A DNA stretch of 64,000 nucleotides from positions 4,705,590 to 4,769,589 of the forward strand of contig OY744471.1 in NCBI GenBank assembly GCA_963556145.1, given 5' to 3'. Origin of the DNA: Hygrocybe punicea. Taxonomy: Eukaryota > Basidiomycota > Agaricomycetes > Agaricales > Hygrophoraceae. Below the pieces are notes generated by a model. That model was not told the origin of the DNA. It was given only the letters and a program-made list of their open reading frames with translations, and did no database searches. Shown here piece after piece: positions 11,203-23,783 of this stretch; the stretch's first letter is position 1; every line of letters begins with the position of its first letter. A program made the translations under genes and the position numbers.

Positions 11203-12117
11203 TTATGTGGAAACGCTCAGCTTCTTCCACCTGAACCCGGATGTTCTCGGCTGCAGAGTTCGCTTGATGTATTCCAATGATTTGCCTTTTAGCCAATCGG
11301 GGTTGTAGAGCGAAATCGGTAAACCTGGAACCGGATTACGAGTGCTCTCTGTATTACCAGTGCTGCGTTTCTGCACGACAGGCTTCGCACCCCTGCATCT
11401 TTGTGTGCTCCCCAACCTTCGATGCTCCTTATCAATGAGTGTGAGTTCCAAGCCTATGTTGCGGCGCCATGGTATGACCTTCGGAAGGAAATAAGTCCCA
11501 ATTTCTGGACTATAGTCGCTCTCGTCGGAACTCATGCTCTCTTTGCCCAGCGCTTCCAACATATTAGACAAGTATTTCCAGATTTCTGTGTCGGTTGCCC
11601 TCTCTTGCTGTTTACAGTCAATAGTTTCTTGAACGGTACTCACGCGGTGGTGGAATTTCTGCAAGATATCAGCTGAATCTTCATGCAGAGATTAAGCTTC
11701 TTACCGATGTCTTGCGTTCCCTACTTCTTGACTCCTTAAGTTCCCTATTCTTACTGGTGTCAATGCGTGCTTCCACCTCCTCGGGTGTTTCGAGTGCGTC
11801 CTTGTCGGTGAGCCTCCACTGACCCTGCCTCCAGTGCACACGAGCACGTTCAAATTTGTCGAGGACGAGATCTACAAAGTAATCGCGGGGTTGTTGTGGG
11901 AGCTGAGATTTGCCACAAGCATTCTTCACCCTTTTAACGAGAATGTGTAGTACCGCAGCATTCCAAGGATCGTTGGGCCCCTTTTTCATGTCAAAATGAA
12001 GATCCTTCTTATCAGGTTCAGCATTGGCTGCTGCCATCTCCTGAGAATCTATTGTGATGTGGTCAAGGAAACCATCATTGCCCTCCACACCGAATGCATC
12101 TTTGAATATCTTACGAC
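11203..12117 (-). CDS. Transposon-associated hypothetical protein, two 3' exons
   Basis: Exon 11705 to about 12115 (DAFGVEGNDGFLDHITIDSQE... ending ..RSRERKTS) joins exon 11203-11658 through an intron with a GTAAGA donor and TTGCAG acceptor. The second exon contains TIDCKQQERATDTEIWKYL, GMSSDESDYSPEIG-like sequence (here SMSSDESDYSPE), PWRRNIGLELTLID, RGAKPV and VPGLPISLYNPDWLKG. I know this order of motifs from proteins found repeatedly near DNA transposons in Agaricomycetes, annotated only as hypothetical. It is charged and soluble with no membrane segment. The upstream exons are not resolved (12118-12360 gives no clean frame). No stop breaks the two exons. Whether it helps transposition is not shown by the sequence. 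Confidence 0.55.
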
Positions 12118-12369
12118 ATATGTTCTTCGATGGATATGAATTTGTATAATGAGATTGAACAAAGGTGGAAAGACTAACCAGAAATTCTAGGCGCCTTCCA
12201 TTTCCTTGATTCTTCTGACCTCTTCGCTAGTTTTTGGCTGTGTGCCTCACTGCTGCCGCTGCCACCCGCCTATATTGTCCGGATGCTGCAGATCCATCTC
12301 CTGAAGGAAAGCGTCCAGCAAGGTAGCAAAATCCTTCCTTGAATACTCTTGTCGACCTTTGTCACTGGG

Positions 12370-13596
12370 TCATCTGCTAGCTCGCCCTTTCATCTCAGAT
12401 TTGGCAGACGATTTGGGTGGTTCACTGGCTTGCCTGGATTTCACCCTGGATTTCGTAAATGACCTGTGCTGTCGCCACTGAGGCGAGTTATCATCCAGCA
12501 AGTTATCATCCGATTTGGACTCATTCGATGAACTCTCCTCCAAAAGCCGGTCCAAACACGATGTTGCCGAGTCATCAGAGCTCTCTTCTGAGAGCATTCG
12601 TTCTGTTTGAGTCGAATCAGAATCTCCTTCAGGCTGGTCCAAAGTTAAAATGGGTGCTCCACAGGTGTTCGATTTCGACAAGTTGTTCAGATAATTGCTG
12701 ATACGTTTTGATGACGAAGGCTCCGGATTTGATGAAGATGACCTCGACTTCGATTTAGGGGGAACCGGGGGTGCATTTGTCTCGTTGATATTCTGCCTCG
12801 GTGATGAACGTGACTGATCAATAAATGTAAGCTGAAACATGTAGCGTTGTCTTTTGTATGTTTCTGACCTTCTCTTTCATCTTTTTCGTCCAAGCCACAT
12901 CATTTGTCGCTACTGCTCGATCCCTTTCTGCCTGTCAACACCAGATCAATAATACTATGCAACACAAGAATGATGCCCGCTGACCTTTGTCCTAACGTCA
13001 TATTGCTCAAGTGTTTCATGAGCTGTCTTGAGGGCTAATTGGGTGGCCTCAAGCTCAGCATTCAAACCGCCGATCAATTGCTGAATTTGTTCGTCCTTTT
13101 TTGCATCCCTTTCCTTCATGTACACTTCCATCTGCCTCTGCGCGGCAATTTGTATATCTAACGACGCCTTCAGACTTGCTTGTTCCACCTGGAGCTTTAA
13201 CGCCATTTGTTTGGCGGCAAGCATGACCTGAAAGTTGTTTCTATTCTGGATACATGGTAAGTCACTGCGTAGCAAAGTCCACTCTTAACACACCTTTTCT
13301 CGCTCCTTGTTAGCAACTTGTTTCAGGCCGCGATTTCTTTCCTTTGCAAATTCAAGCTCACTGTGAAGGCGAGATCCTAATTTTTCAACCACAACACGCT
13401 TGTAGTGACACATATTCAGTGCAGATTCTACTCCAAGGTTGGAGTCACTCACAATGGGTCCGCTGTATGGCGTCGCATCATCAACATCAACATCAACATC
13501 TCGACTACCGGACACAATGGGCAGGGCTTCTTCCATGATTTGGTCCTCAGGATCATCTTCTAAATACGAGGCGAAGTGAGGAATGAATGAAGACAT
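12370..13596 (-). CDS. Coiled-coil hypothetical protein, multi-exon
   Basis: Proposed start ATG at 13596 (MSSFIPHFASYLEDDPEDQI). Exon 1 runs to about 13313 and ends in a charged helix (ELEFAKERNRGLKQVANKEREK). The next exon (about 13240-12985) is a long amphipathic helix, KQMALKLQVEQASLKASLD through KKDEQIQQLIGGLNAELEAT, a strong coiled-coil candidate. A small exon with AVATNDVAWTKKMKE follows, and the last exon (to 12370) is Ser/Pro/Asp-rich and probably disordered (PPVPPKSKSRSSSSNPEPSS, MLSEESSDDSATSC). It lies directly upstream of, and in the same orientation as, the gene ending at 11203, so the two may form one longer gene. No known family recognised; exon borders are approximate. Confidence 0.5.
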
Positions 13597-13762
13597 GATG
13601 CAGGGCAATCAGCCGGATAATTAGCCTACTTATAATACATCTCATTGTTCCTTTCTTGTCTGTTCACGATCGGGGAATGCAAGATAAATGAATAGCTGAC
13701 CCAATTAGGTAGAACAATAAGCATAGCAACGTTTAAGCAGCCTGTGCTGCCCAATCGCGGCA

Positions 13763-14336
13763 TTGTTGTACGTCTCTTGCGCAGGTCGCCCCGCTTACAA
13801 TCACTTCACGCCTTCCTTATATCTCATACCCGCTCCTGATATCAGTCACCATGGTAATCACAAGGGCATATATTCTTCCTTCTCGCCATGTAAGTTGCTG
13901 GTTGGCTCTCGGGCACTGAGGTTTGATGTTGCCATAGACCCGAGAGGTGCAAGTTCGATGTCGGCTGTATTCTGCAGCCAGAATTAGACCGCTTCAGGTC
14001 ATCGTTCCTGTCTGCTGTGCAGACAGCAGCCGAAATGCAAATCGATACCCATACGTTGAAAGCCTGCTTGATGGCGCTGTCCTCCAAGCATACATACATG
14101 ATTGTATTATCAAGATCCATGAAGGGAACGAAATTCACCAATTTGTGGTGTTCTTCAAGTGTCACTGCTACCTCAATCGAAATAAATCGATAAATTCTAG
14201 TGCTATTTTTCAAGGGGATGCCGTCGTCGCCAGATTAGCAGCCAAGAATGACAACTCCATTGTGAATATGAGGGGACGAGACACGATTCTTGCAGACTGG
14301 TTGATCTCGAGGTTAGCGCCAAATTGTGAATTCTGA
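13763..14336 (+). CDS. Possible small plus-strand gene of unknown function
   Basis: Two open frames, 13763-13987 and 13947-14336, may be exons of one gene. The second includes RYPYVESLLDGAVLQAYIHD, KIHEGNEIHQFVVFFKCHCY and GDAVVARLAAKN, which read like protein rather than noise. I cannot place it in a family, and no clear splice pair was confirmed. It is the only plus-strand candidate in the left half of the giant element. Confidence 0.3.
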
Positions 14337-15115
14337 ACGGTTTACTCAAAGCTTATCAGATTTGCAGCGCAAACTCGTCACAAAATGGAAACATGCGGAA
14401 GGTTGCCACACCTCCTCAGATTTCAGAAGCACCTTTAGGTGCCATGAGTATCCGCGAGTATATAGTGAATGAGAGACAACCCACCAATACCCTAGCACAT
14501 GCGAATGCAATCCTGATGGCTGGTTTAAATGTCCGAAATATTTTGTGAGAGTAAGCCGCGCTTCATCTGAGAGCGATTTTTGTGGCTGTATGAGACAGCA
14601 GTTTCGCAAATCGGTGCCAGCACACAAGCCCACATGCTGGAGAGGGTCGGGGGCTGCTGAGGGACTCTCCGACAGAGTCTAGCTGGAAAGCACGGAAAGA
14701 CTAGGATAGGAACTATCTACTACATCAGATCAGCTACTGACTACGACGAACCGTGGGAATCCAGTCACGTGACAGGACAGGCACAACTACTACAATGCAC
14801 AGCCACCGACGCTGACACGCAGTTCCAGAGTTGTTATTACTCAGAATTGAAGCTGAAAGTGGGTTACGTTTTTGGATTGCGTAACGGGTTTAGTCAGAAC
14901 AATAGACATTTATGACAGCGACAATAACGATAACTCGCGAAGTGGGTCAAATCTTCCGAAGTCCTCGGGCTTATGTTGCAGGAAGATAACAAAGAAAACA
15001 CATAGTAACACCACTGTTTGTGAAGTGAGGATCTTGGCGATCGATGTCAACAAGTATGCAAAGGATAGGCTAATTAATCCTGCAAGGAACTTAATGAGCT
15101 TGACAACCTACAGAT
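14337..15115. other. Spacer with a segment duplicated at 30.5 kb
   Basis: 14938-15008 (GCGAAGTGGGTCAAATCTTC... to AACAAAGAAAACACAT) recurs in reverse orientation at about 30500-30600 with small indels. The rest shows no gene. The duplicated block lies just 3' of the transposase gene here and just 3' of the WD40 gene there. Confidence 0.5.
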
Positions 15116-16149
15116 TCAAGAGATGCTTACTTTAGAAAGCGACAAAACAACCACACAGTCCCTTGAAAATTGCCATCGGGCAAAGTGCGAAAATACCCAA
15201 TCAACCTCCGCCAGCTCTAGATCAGCAAGTGCAGACTGGTATAACTTAGCAGGAAAATGTGGATACGGCTTGAAAGGGTCGACAACATCATTGGGAATGT
15301 CGAGATGGTGCTGCACAGCGAAAAAAACTTTCTCTTTCTTATGAACGACGTATTTGATACTGCCTGGGACCATTTCAGATTTAATGCCGCGTGGATAGAA
15401 ATGGATGAGGCTGTTTCCGAGGTGGGTCGATGACCGAGAATACATGATCCCTTGATGCTTGTACCAAGCACGCAAGGCAATTTTACCATGAACAAGCGAA
15501 CGAAGATCAATTGGAATGTTGGTCGAATCTCTGTGATCCTCGACATCGACATCTTGTGCCTCTACTTCATCGGGTCCTAGACTGGAGCCAGAGTATTCGT
15601 CCTTTTTGGGAGCATACGCCTTGTCGAATAGGCGCTTGCATTCCTTGATTGCGGGAGGACAGTCTGGGCATGCTAACCATCTTCGCAGCTTGGCCGCTCT
15701 GATAAATGCTTGAAGTAGGGTGGGTTCCAATTCACCTAAATTGAGCTCAAAACAGCACCATGACTCGGGTGGAAAATGCTCGTCCACTAACCAAACTTGT
15801 GATTTTGAGGCAACTGTTGTAACTGTCCAATAACACGCTCAAACAGAAAACACGCACTGGGCCGAAAAGGAGGAGGAAATCATATATGTGAAATGCCATA
15901 TGGTTGTTGGTACGGTTTTCAATATGCAGGTAAAGTATGCGCAAATCATGTAGCCACGATGCAATGTAGCCACGATAAGCATTTGCGTGATCTAGAGTCA
16001 TCGTCCACAGGCAAGCAATATTGATAGCAGAAACAAGACTCATCGTGTGATCCAATGCAACTCGCAATTTGGCAGCAATATTGGGCGATGCATGTAATGT
16101 TCCCTCTCCCCAAAGACTAACCAATGCAATAGGGAGATAAACCGTGTAC
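15116..16149 (-). pseudogene. Tnp2-like transposase, C-terminal part (split by the hAT insertion)
   Basis: Minus-strand continuation of the gene at 24442-27258. Directly after the hAT site comes YLPIALVSLWGEG, then LRVALDHTMSLVSAINIACL, NNHMAFHIYDFLLLFGPVRV, a frameshift, and FERVIGQLQQLPQNHKF (about 15800-15845). An intron (about 15739-15797) leads to LEPTLLQAFIRAAKLRRWLACPDCP and an exon to the stop at 15116. The Glu of FERVIG is the likely third acidic residue of a D-D-E catalytic set. The residues normally between GPV and FER (aromatic/Pro-rich) are missing, consistent with a small deletion that shifts the frame. Together with the insertion this makes the gene inactive. Confidence 0.75.
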
Positions 16150-16905
16150 TAGTGTTGGGGAAGTTCGGTCTCAGACCGACCCAAACCCGGTTTAGACCGA
16201 ACCGAAACTGCCGGTTTCGGTTTCGGTTTGGGAAATTTCGGCTGAGACCGAACGGTTCGGTCTCCGGTTTGGAGATTTGGCCGTGGGCCGAAACGGTTTC
16301 AAACTGAGTTTGAACCGCAAACTGATATTCGCAAGTCGGCCACTTGGCTGATTTCCAAAGTCACCAAGACACTTCTGCAACCACCAAGAACGCCCACAAT
16401 GTACGCCAAACGAGGACGACGGAGCACCCGAGGTGGACCAAACGTGGCAGGGTACTCCCTGCCACCCACCTATGCTTTCTTTATTTTTTTATTTTTTTTA
16501 TTCGACACTAACAATAGCAAGTTACAGTCAACGGCCACCACGGCCATCACCACCACTACCACCACGGCCACCACCACCACCACTACGACGACGACGATGA
16601 TTGCCACCACGAGGGCCGCAACCACCAGGACCGCTACAACCACCAGGACTGCCACGTCGGACGCCAACAACAACGTGTCCAAGATGCGCGCGCACGCAGA
16701 CGAACGTGAACAGGGTGGAGTGGGAGTCAGAGAGGTGGAACGAGCGGCGGGGGGTGGTGCATCCACCCCCGCTCCTTCGTGGTATGTTATTTTTATTCTT
16801 TCTTTTATTGATTTTATTTGTATATAACGGAACGTGGCACAACACCACCACCACCATGCAACACCAATGCGGCCAACGCGGGGTCAACCCGCCTGCCGCG
16901 CGTGT

Positions 16906-17799
16906 TGTGGAGGGTCGACGTCCCTCTGAGTCCGTATCATCGATATATCACGAATTTGGACCAACCCGATGCCGCCATTCGACTTGCATTCAAACCGACG
17001 TGATGTGACGTGACGTGACCCGACATGACCGACGTAACCCGACACATGCCGCTTTGTGACGGCCGCTTTTGGGCTAAATCCGGCAGCCTCAAACGCCTCG
17101 GAGTTCCAATTCCAGGAGATGGATCTCTTCTGACTCAATCCCTGACTTCGGATTTACTTTATTTATGCATCCCCTTGTCCTTTCGGAGATATGTAGGACT
17201 TTCTAGATCTTTTCCTTGCATATTCATTTTCCCCTCCATTTCCTGTCTTCGTTGCTTTGCAACCCCCCTTTCCACATCCCCATTCCAACCTTTCTTTGTA
17301 GCTTACCATCGGCTGAAGTAGACATGTCCGAAAGTAGATTACTGTTTCCTGTACTATAAAAATGGTCCCCGACGACCGTACAAAATAAGATACCCTTAGC
17401 CCCCGTTTCCCTTTAGTCAGAATCGCCTTTTAATCCCTTCAAATGCTCGTCCACATAGACCCTTAGCTTTTTATAGTCCACTTCGTCATCTTTATCGTTG
17501 TTGCCGTATATTCGTTCATTGTTTCCGACCCGACCCGACCCGACCCGACCCGACCCGCCGTACCCGACATCGTCGGCATCGTCGGGTTCTTTATTATTTG
17601 TCCGTTTTCACTCCGTTCATCGCCGGATTCGTCGCTATTTGTTTAGTTTTACACGGCGGCTTACATTTTACATTCCATTTCTACTTTTACTACTACTCCC
17701 GACACTGACTTATCCACTGTCACTTCTACGCTGACACCCCTTTGGTTAGGATCATTACTTCTTATATAGTTCCGAAGCCACCAAGAACCCGCATCTACA
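16906..17799 (+). repeat. 5' LTR (894 bp)
   Basis: Begins TGTGGAGGGTCGACG and ends CCGCATCTACA. It contains ACTATAAAAATGG at about 17355 (candidate TATA box), a GACGTGAC-type array (17000-17030) and a run of ACCCG pentamers (17527-17560). Related copies: 21729-23928, 55788-56105 with 57826-58350, 58461-59359 and 62342-63322. Confidence 0.88.
17356..17364 (+). promoter_or_regulatory. Candidate LTR TATA box
   Basis: TATAAAAAT in the middle of the LTR, conserved as TATAAAAAC in the 3' LTR (about 22181) and in the other family copies, in the position expected for the U3/R boundary. Transcription is inferred, not shown. Confidence 0.4.
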
Positions 17800-18030
17800 T
17801 CTGGAGCCCACCGCGAGGATAATTCAGTGTCATCATTCATTCATTCCATAACCCTACACTTTCCTTTCATCATCTCGAAATAACCCTTGCCGCAGCACTC
17901 TACACATCCGACTCCCGTTACCTGACCTCTTTACATCCGACATCCGATGCCTCAACAATCCAATCGCCAACTGCCACACTATCATTTGGGTTTGATTCTC
18001 ATAATATTTTCTCTTCTTTAACGACTACGA

Positions 18031-20512
18031 TTGTCTAGTATCACGTACAACTTCGAACCCGCTCTTGCGCAGCCGACCCAACGGCCGTTTACCGCTTTAG
18101 GAAACTTGCACAGCCACGACCCAACACACCTTCATCGACTCGACGTCTCGATCCCCGTCACATTCACGATCCACACTCATTTTTACAACCCCAATGCACT
18201 CGGAATTCCACGCCCCACCGATTCCGGTCGAAAATCCACGCCCGGAAAGCCCCAAAACGGCCCCAGCGACCGTGACCAACTTCAACCGCATCAGTCACGA
18301 AACGGAGACGAAATGAGCCACGAAGCACAAGGAAAATGCCCACCGTGCAACAGGTTTAGCCTGTGCACCCCCAGGTACGCCAAATCTCGCCGTTTCCGCG
18401 GTTGTCGAGCAGAAAAACGCATCCCAACGCTTCGTATGCCGTTTTCGACGCGTCTCAGCACTCTCGTCCCCGTTTGGCCACCCATTCGCATCCACAGCCT
18501 CGCCGTCATCCCCGGATACAGTCCCGGGCCCCTCCCCATCGTCCGAGCACGCGCCGTCCCAAGAAAACTACGTCAGCACTCAGCAAAACTCCGTTCTCGA
18601 CCAGCCCCAGCACGTCCACCCCCGTTTCGTGCCCGATCACCTCGCATTCACATCTACGGACTCGCTGTCATCCCCGGATACAAGCCACGACGTATACCTA
18701 GCACCTGTGCCCACGTCGTCCCGAAAACGCCACCATCATCGGCTCCCATCGTCACCCCGCACCCTACGCCCACAGACCGCATCCTACGTGCCCATACAGG
18801 CTTCCTGGGTCCCCACATCGTCCTTCGCGAGCACTCACAAACCATATTCGCTGTTATCGATACCCCACACCATGCCACATCATCCATCCTCGTGCCTCCG
18901 CCAAGTCGACATCCCCGGTCGCTCACGCCCTCGTTGGACCTCCCCGTCGCCTCGTACCGCTTCCTACAGCCCCACGACACCACTTGTGAGCCCTCACGAG
19001 CCATCCTCGCCGTCATCGACCCCTCATGTGTCACCACGTCATCCTTCGTCGTGCCCCCCGTACTCGACATCCCCAGCCGCTCACGTCCTCGTTGGATCAT
19101 CCGCCGCTTCGTACAACCTCCCACAACCCTACAGCGTCCCTCGCAAGTCCGTACCAGCCGTCCTCGCCGTCATCGACGCCTCACGCGTTGCCATGTCATA
19201 CTTCCTCGTGCCCCCATAACTCGACATCCCCGGCTGCTCACGTCCTCGTTGGACCACCTGCTGCTTCCCACTAGTTCCCAGCACCCCACATCGCCCTCGC
19301 AAACCCCTACAAGCTGTCCCCGTTATATTAGAGCTTCCAACGCCATGCCACGTCACCCAACGGCCTACCACCGCGTTCTCTCATCCAGGACCAATGACCA
19401 CCGCGTACGACCACTACCACACCCACGTTCACGCCTCCGCACCTCGACATGGCTTCCTACTGCCCCAAACATGTCCACCCCCGTCCCTCGTTGTCCCACG
19501 CAAGCGGCCACGTCACCTACGTCACCCCGTCGACTCCCACTCTCGACCCCCGCTTCCCAGCCATCCCCGTCCTCGCCCACTCCCCCTCGACCACCTACAT
19601 CCTCGACCAACCCCACGACGTCCCTCTCGCGAGCCCAAACGAAGCCCCGTTGGGTTACGCCCGTGAAACCGTGACCACCGGCCGCTCAAACCCGTTCCAC
19701 GACCCGACGCATCGTTGTCAAATCCCCACGCATATCCACCACGACAGTACACGAAACGCCACCCGGATCACCCCCAATCTATCTCCCAGTCCACATTGTC
19801 TCATCCGCCCACGTCATCCGCCTCCGTCCCCCAACATCAACCACCCGTTGCCGCCTCCTCGACCTCTCGCCATCCTCGAACGACCTCACGAAACCACGAT
19901 CCACATCACGCAACCCCACGTTCCCTCTTATCCACCCACGTCATCTGCCTCCGTCGCCCTACGTCGCCCTATGCCATACCGCCACACCGGACCACATGTT
20001 CCCCGCTCCCTCGACCCCACGCAGTCCCACAGTCGCCTCCATCGCCCCAAAGACGAGTCCCTCCACCCGTCAAAACGCCTCCGTTGTCGGATCCACCACC
20101 AGGAACGTCCCAAAAACGTGTCGATGGCACCCGAAGCACGCCTGAACGCCCTCCCGTGACCCGCCGTACCCATCTGCAATCTAACAGAGCCCAACGTCGT
20201 CACTGTACGAACCCGCCGCAGAACCGACACCCGTGTCTAGTCCCCACACCCGACCACCCATTTTCAACCTACCCGTTACACCGGGTTCCGGTTCCAGATC
20301 CGCGACCTGCATCACAGCACCCGACTACGAACCTGGACGCGTTCCCAACGATTCCGCGGCATCCGGTTCCGGTTCCGGCCCAATTCGAGCATGAGGTTCC
20401 GGTTCCAGTTTCACATCCCATACCCGCCACCTTCGCACCCCCATACCCACCGAACCCGACCCTACGAAAACCCCTCACCATCCATCGGCATAAGAAATAT
20501 ATACATAAATAG
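18031..20512 (+). other. C-rich internal open frames of the LTR element, probably not pol
   Basis: A 547-codon frame (18031-19674, no ATG start, opens at TTG) overlaps long frames in the other two phases (18629-19219, 19449-20159, 19715-20512). Translations are Pro/Ser/Arg/His-rich and match nothing I know. The plus strand is very C-rich, which suppresses stop codons, so open frames alone are weak evidence. A ~158-bp tandem unit (marker TCGACATCCCC at 18906, 19064 and 19221) is not a multiple of three, so each unit is read in a different phase. The frame may be a degenerate gag-like ORF or simply compositional. Confidence 0.35.
18780..19290 (+). repeat. Tandem repeats of ~157-158 bp inside the LTR element
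   Basis: Three diverged units are marked by TCGACATCCCC, CGCTCACG and CCTCGTTGGA at regular spacing. The first unit begins near 18780 and the last ends near 19290. Confidence 0.6.
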
Positions 20513-20969
20513 ATTAAATAAATAAAAAGAAAGAAAAACGTCAGAGATAAAAGAAAGATAAAAAGAAATACACTCGTTCCCAACACACCCGACACCCGCA
20601 TAATACACCCGACGTACTCGACACACCCACTTATGAATCCGTGGCACCCAGTGAACCCGTTTATGAACCCGCCGCACCCGCTTACGAACCCGATGCACCA
20701 CTTCACTCATTCCCCACGCACCCGACTCATCCGCTCACGTACCCACATTCCACCCGTTGACATCGCTCTCCGCTTTCCATGACCCACCGTTTCCGCCACC
20801 GTTTCGACCCAGACACAACGTTCCCTGTCTCGGCTTCGATTCCCAACCCACCCGACTTTATATTTCAGTTCCATGGGGAAGAATGCTTCCCCACGGGTCC
20901 AAGCCGGTGCTGAACCGCCTAGTATGAGGCTGATATCACAGCCGTTGATTATCGCCCCCATATTAGTAT

Positions 20970-21115
20970 TGACATATCGAACCTCCACCATCGTCTATCG
21001 AACCTCTGCCATCGTCCATCGAACCTCTGCCATCATCCATCGAACCTCCGTCATCATCCATCGAACCTCCATTGTCGTCATATCATATCGAACCTCCGCC
21101 GTTGTCATATCATGT
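20970..21115 (+). repeat. Short tandem repeat of ATCGAACCTC units
   Basis: Six or seven diverged units of 18-24 bp beginning ATCGAACCTC and containing GCCATCGTCC-like cores, in the 3' part of the LTR element's interior. Confidence 0.7.
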
Positions 21116-22476
21116 TTACCGTCGTCATCGTATCTCTATGCCCACGTCACCGTTTTATGCTTTCCGCCACCGTTTTCGCCACCCGTTGACACAGCCACCG
21201 AAGCCGCCAACTCTAACCCGACCGGCCTACATCGTCTTTGTCATCCACCTTCGTTTTATGTCGTTTCCGCTTATGCCCAACGTGTTTCCATTCACGATTT
21301 CATTATCTCCATCACCCGACTCCACCTCTATTGCTTCCTTTCTTTCCGATCCCGATACTTATTCCCTTTTATCTATTTTGCGTTTCCGCCGCCTTTTTGT
21401 TCCACTCTTCTAGTTTTCCACCTCTTGTTTCATTTCCGCTTGATTATTGTTGTCATAGTTTCTTTTCCCTCCGGTTTTATGTACTTTGTTTCCTTTTTCT
21501 CGACACTGACTTCACCCACTTTTGTTCTCTACTCCCCGCTCTCCGCCTCCGCCCATCCATCGAGCTCCGCTAGTCACCATCTGCTGTCCCCGTTCGCGTC
21601 ATCCATGACCCGCCTCGTCCTGTCGAGCCCGCTTCCATGACCACCGTGTTGGCTTCATCTCATGCATCCGAATCCCGAGTCCACGTAGTATCGACCAGGG
21701 ATGGTCTTTATTTAAAGTACCCTGGAGATGTAGAGGGTCGACGTCCCTCTGAGTCCGTATCATCGATATATCACGAATCCTGACCAACCCGATGCCGCCA
21801 TTCGACTTGCATTCGAACCTGACGTGACGTGACGTGATGTGACCCGACGTGACCGACGTAACCCGACACATGCCACTTTGTGATGGCCGCTTTTGGGCTA
21901 AATCTGGCAGCCTCAAACGCCTCGGAGTTCCAATTCCAGGAGATGGATCTCTTCGGACTCAATCCCCGACTTCGGATTTACTTTATTTATGCATCCCCTC
22001 ATCCTTTCGGAGATATGTAGGACTTTCTAGATCTTTTCCTTGCATATTCGTTTTCCCCTCCATTTCCTGTCTTTGTTGCTTTGCAACCCCCCTTTCCACA
22101 TCCCCATTCCAACCTTTCTTTGTAGCTTACCATCGGCCGAAGTAGACATGTCCGAAAGTAGATTACTGTTTCCTGTACTATAAAAACGGTCCCCGACGAC
22201 CGTACAAAATAAGATACCCTTAGCCCCCGTTTCCCTTTAGTCAGAATCGCCTTTTAATCCCTTCAAATGCTCGTCCACATAGACCCTTAGCTTTTTATAG
22301 TCCACTTCGTCATCTTTATCATTGTTTCCGTATATTCGTTCATTGTTTCCGACCCGACCCGACCCGACCCGCCATACCCGACATCGTCGGCATCGTCGGG
22401 TTCTTTATTATTTGTCCGTTTTCACTCTGTTCATCGCCGGATTCGTTGCTATTTGTTTAGTTTTACACGGCGGCTT

Positions 22477-22806
22477 TAGTGTTGCCGAAGTTCAGTTCGG
22501 TCCGGTTCCGACCCTTTTTGGCGGAACCGCGAACTGAACTTCGGGTCCAGTTTGGCGCATGGCCAAACCCGGACCCAGACGGCGTCGAACCGTCTCTTCG
22601 CGTTCGGTCTGGGTTCAGACGCGGTCTGAAACCCAGACCGAGGTGGGCTCACCCCGTCCGTTCTCCTCGCGAATGGCAGGCGCGTATCAATAGATACGGC
22701 GCTGCACTTCGCGAGGTAGATGGGTGCGGGGGAGCCCTCCGGTGTCCCCAAGGGATGTGGAGGGATGGGGGGTCTTGTCCCGTGGTCCCTGCGTGGCATT
22801 GCCGGC

Positions 22807-22839
<33 letters not shown>

Positions 22840-23783
22840 GCCGTTGCTGCTGTTGCCGCCGTTGCTGCTGATACTGCTGCTGCTGTCGTTGCTGCCGTCG
22901 TTGCTGCCGTCGTTGCTGCCGCTGCCGGCGCTGCTCCTGCTGCCGTCGCCGTTGCTGCTGCCGCTGCTGCTGCTGTCGCCGTTGCTGCTGCCGCTGCTGC
23001 TGCTGTCGCCGTTGCTGCTGCCGCTGCTGCTGCTGTCGCCGTTGCCGCTGCCGCTGTTGCTGCTGCTGCTGCTGCTGCTGTTGCCGCCGTTGCTGCCGTC
23101 GTTGCTGCCGCTGCCAGCGCTGCTCCTGCTGCCGTCGCCGTTGCTGCTGCCACTGCTGCCGCTGCTGTCGTGGCCGTTGCTGCTGCCGCTGCCGTTGCCG
23201 TTGCCGTTGCCACTGCTGCTGCTGCCGGCATTGCTGCTGCTGCTGCTGGCCGTCGTGGTTGTCGTTGCCATTGTTGTTGCCGCCGCTGGTGGTGGTGGTG
23301 GTGGTGGTGTTGCAGCTGTCGCGCGTCCATTGGCATTGGGTTGGCGTTGGGTGGTCATCTCGCGGCCGTGGGTGTGGTCACACTGCGGTCGCGGTCGAGC
23401 TTCCTGTAGCAGGCAACATTAGTAAAGTTCAGGAAAGTAAAATACGTACCTGTGTTCATGAACGCGACATTGTGTCGCGTTCATTGGCCTTGCGTTGTTG
23501 CCTGTTGGTGAAGAAAGCTACCTGTAACGGTCACATGATACCGTTTAACACGAAAAAGTAAGTAAAGGAATGCGAAAAATAAATGAAATAAATACCTTAA
23601 CAATATCCGCGTTCGCGGTTTGGACGCGGTTTGGAGCCGTTCAGGAAATCCGGCAGGCCTCGAAACCCGGAACTGAACCCGCGGTCCGGTTCAGCACTTG
23701 GCTGAACTTAGACTGAACCTAGGGTTTGGTTCGGGGTTTGAACCGGGTTCGGCTAGGTTCGGAACCGAACTACGGCAACACTA
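22477..23783. mobile_element. hAT-like MITE (1307 bp) in the 3' LTR
   Basis: Ends TAGTGTTGCCGAAGTTCAG and CTACGGCAACACTA; 8-bp duplications GGCGGCTT at 22469-22476 and 23784-23791. Subterminal GGTTCGG/CCGAACC repeats occur at both ends, and a long GCTGCTGCC-type trinucleotide tract fills 22797-23300. It carries a CTCGCGAA/TCGCGAGG palindromic module (22665-22716). No transposase. Same family as 61241-63420. Confidence 0.9.
22797..23310 (+). repeat. Imperfect CTG/CCG/TTG trinucleotide tract
   Basis: About 500 bp of mixed CTG, CCG and TTG triplets ending in a GGT run (23285-23310). All six frames stay open and give poly-Leu, poly-Ala or poly-Ser, so the long frames here are not genes. Confidence 0.85.

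Noticed and set aside
16399..17008. Overlapping frames on both strands rich in Thr, Arg or Val
   Set aside because: CCACCACCA-type low complexity inside the hAT left part and LTR start; no family motif.
18031..19674. 547-codon frame as a gag gene
   Set aside because: No ATG, no zinc knuckle, phase-shifting 158-bp tandem units, and equally long frames in the other phases. Kept only as a compositional open frame.
22720..23422. Three long overlapping open frames of poly-Ala/Leu/Ser (about 230 residues each) on both strands
   Set aside because: They translate a CTG/CCG/TTG trinucleotide tract inside a hAT element; all six frames stay open for compositional reasons.
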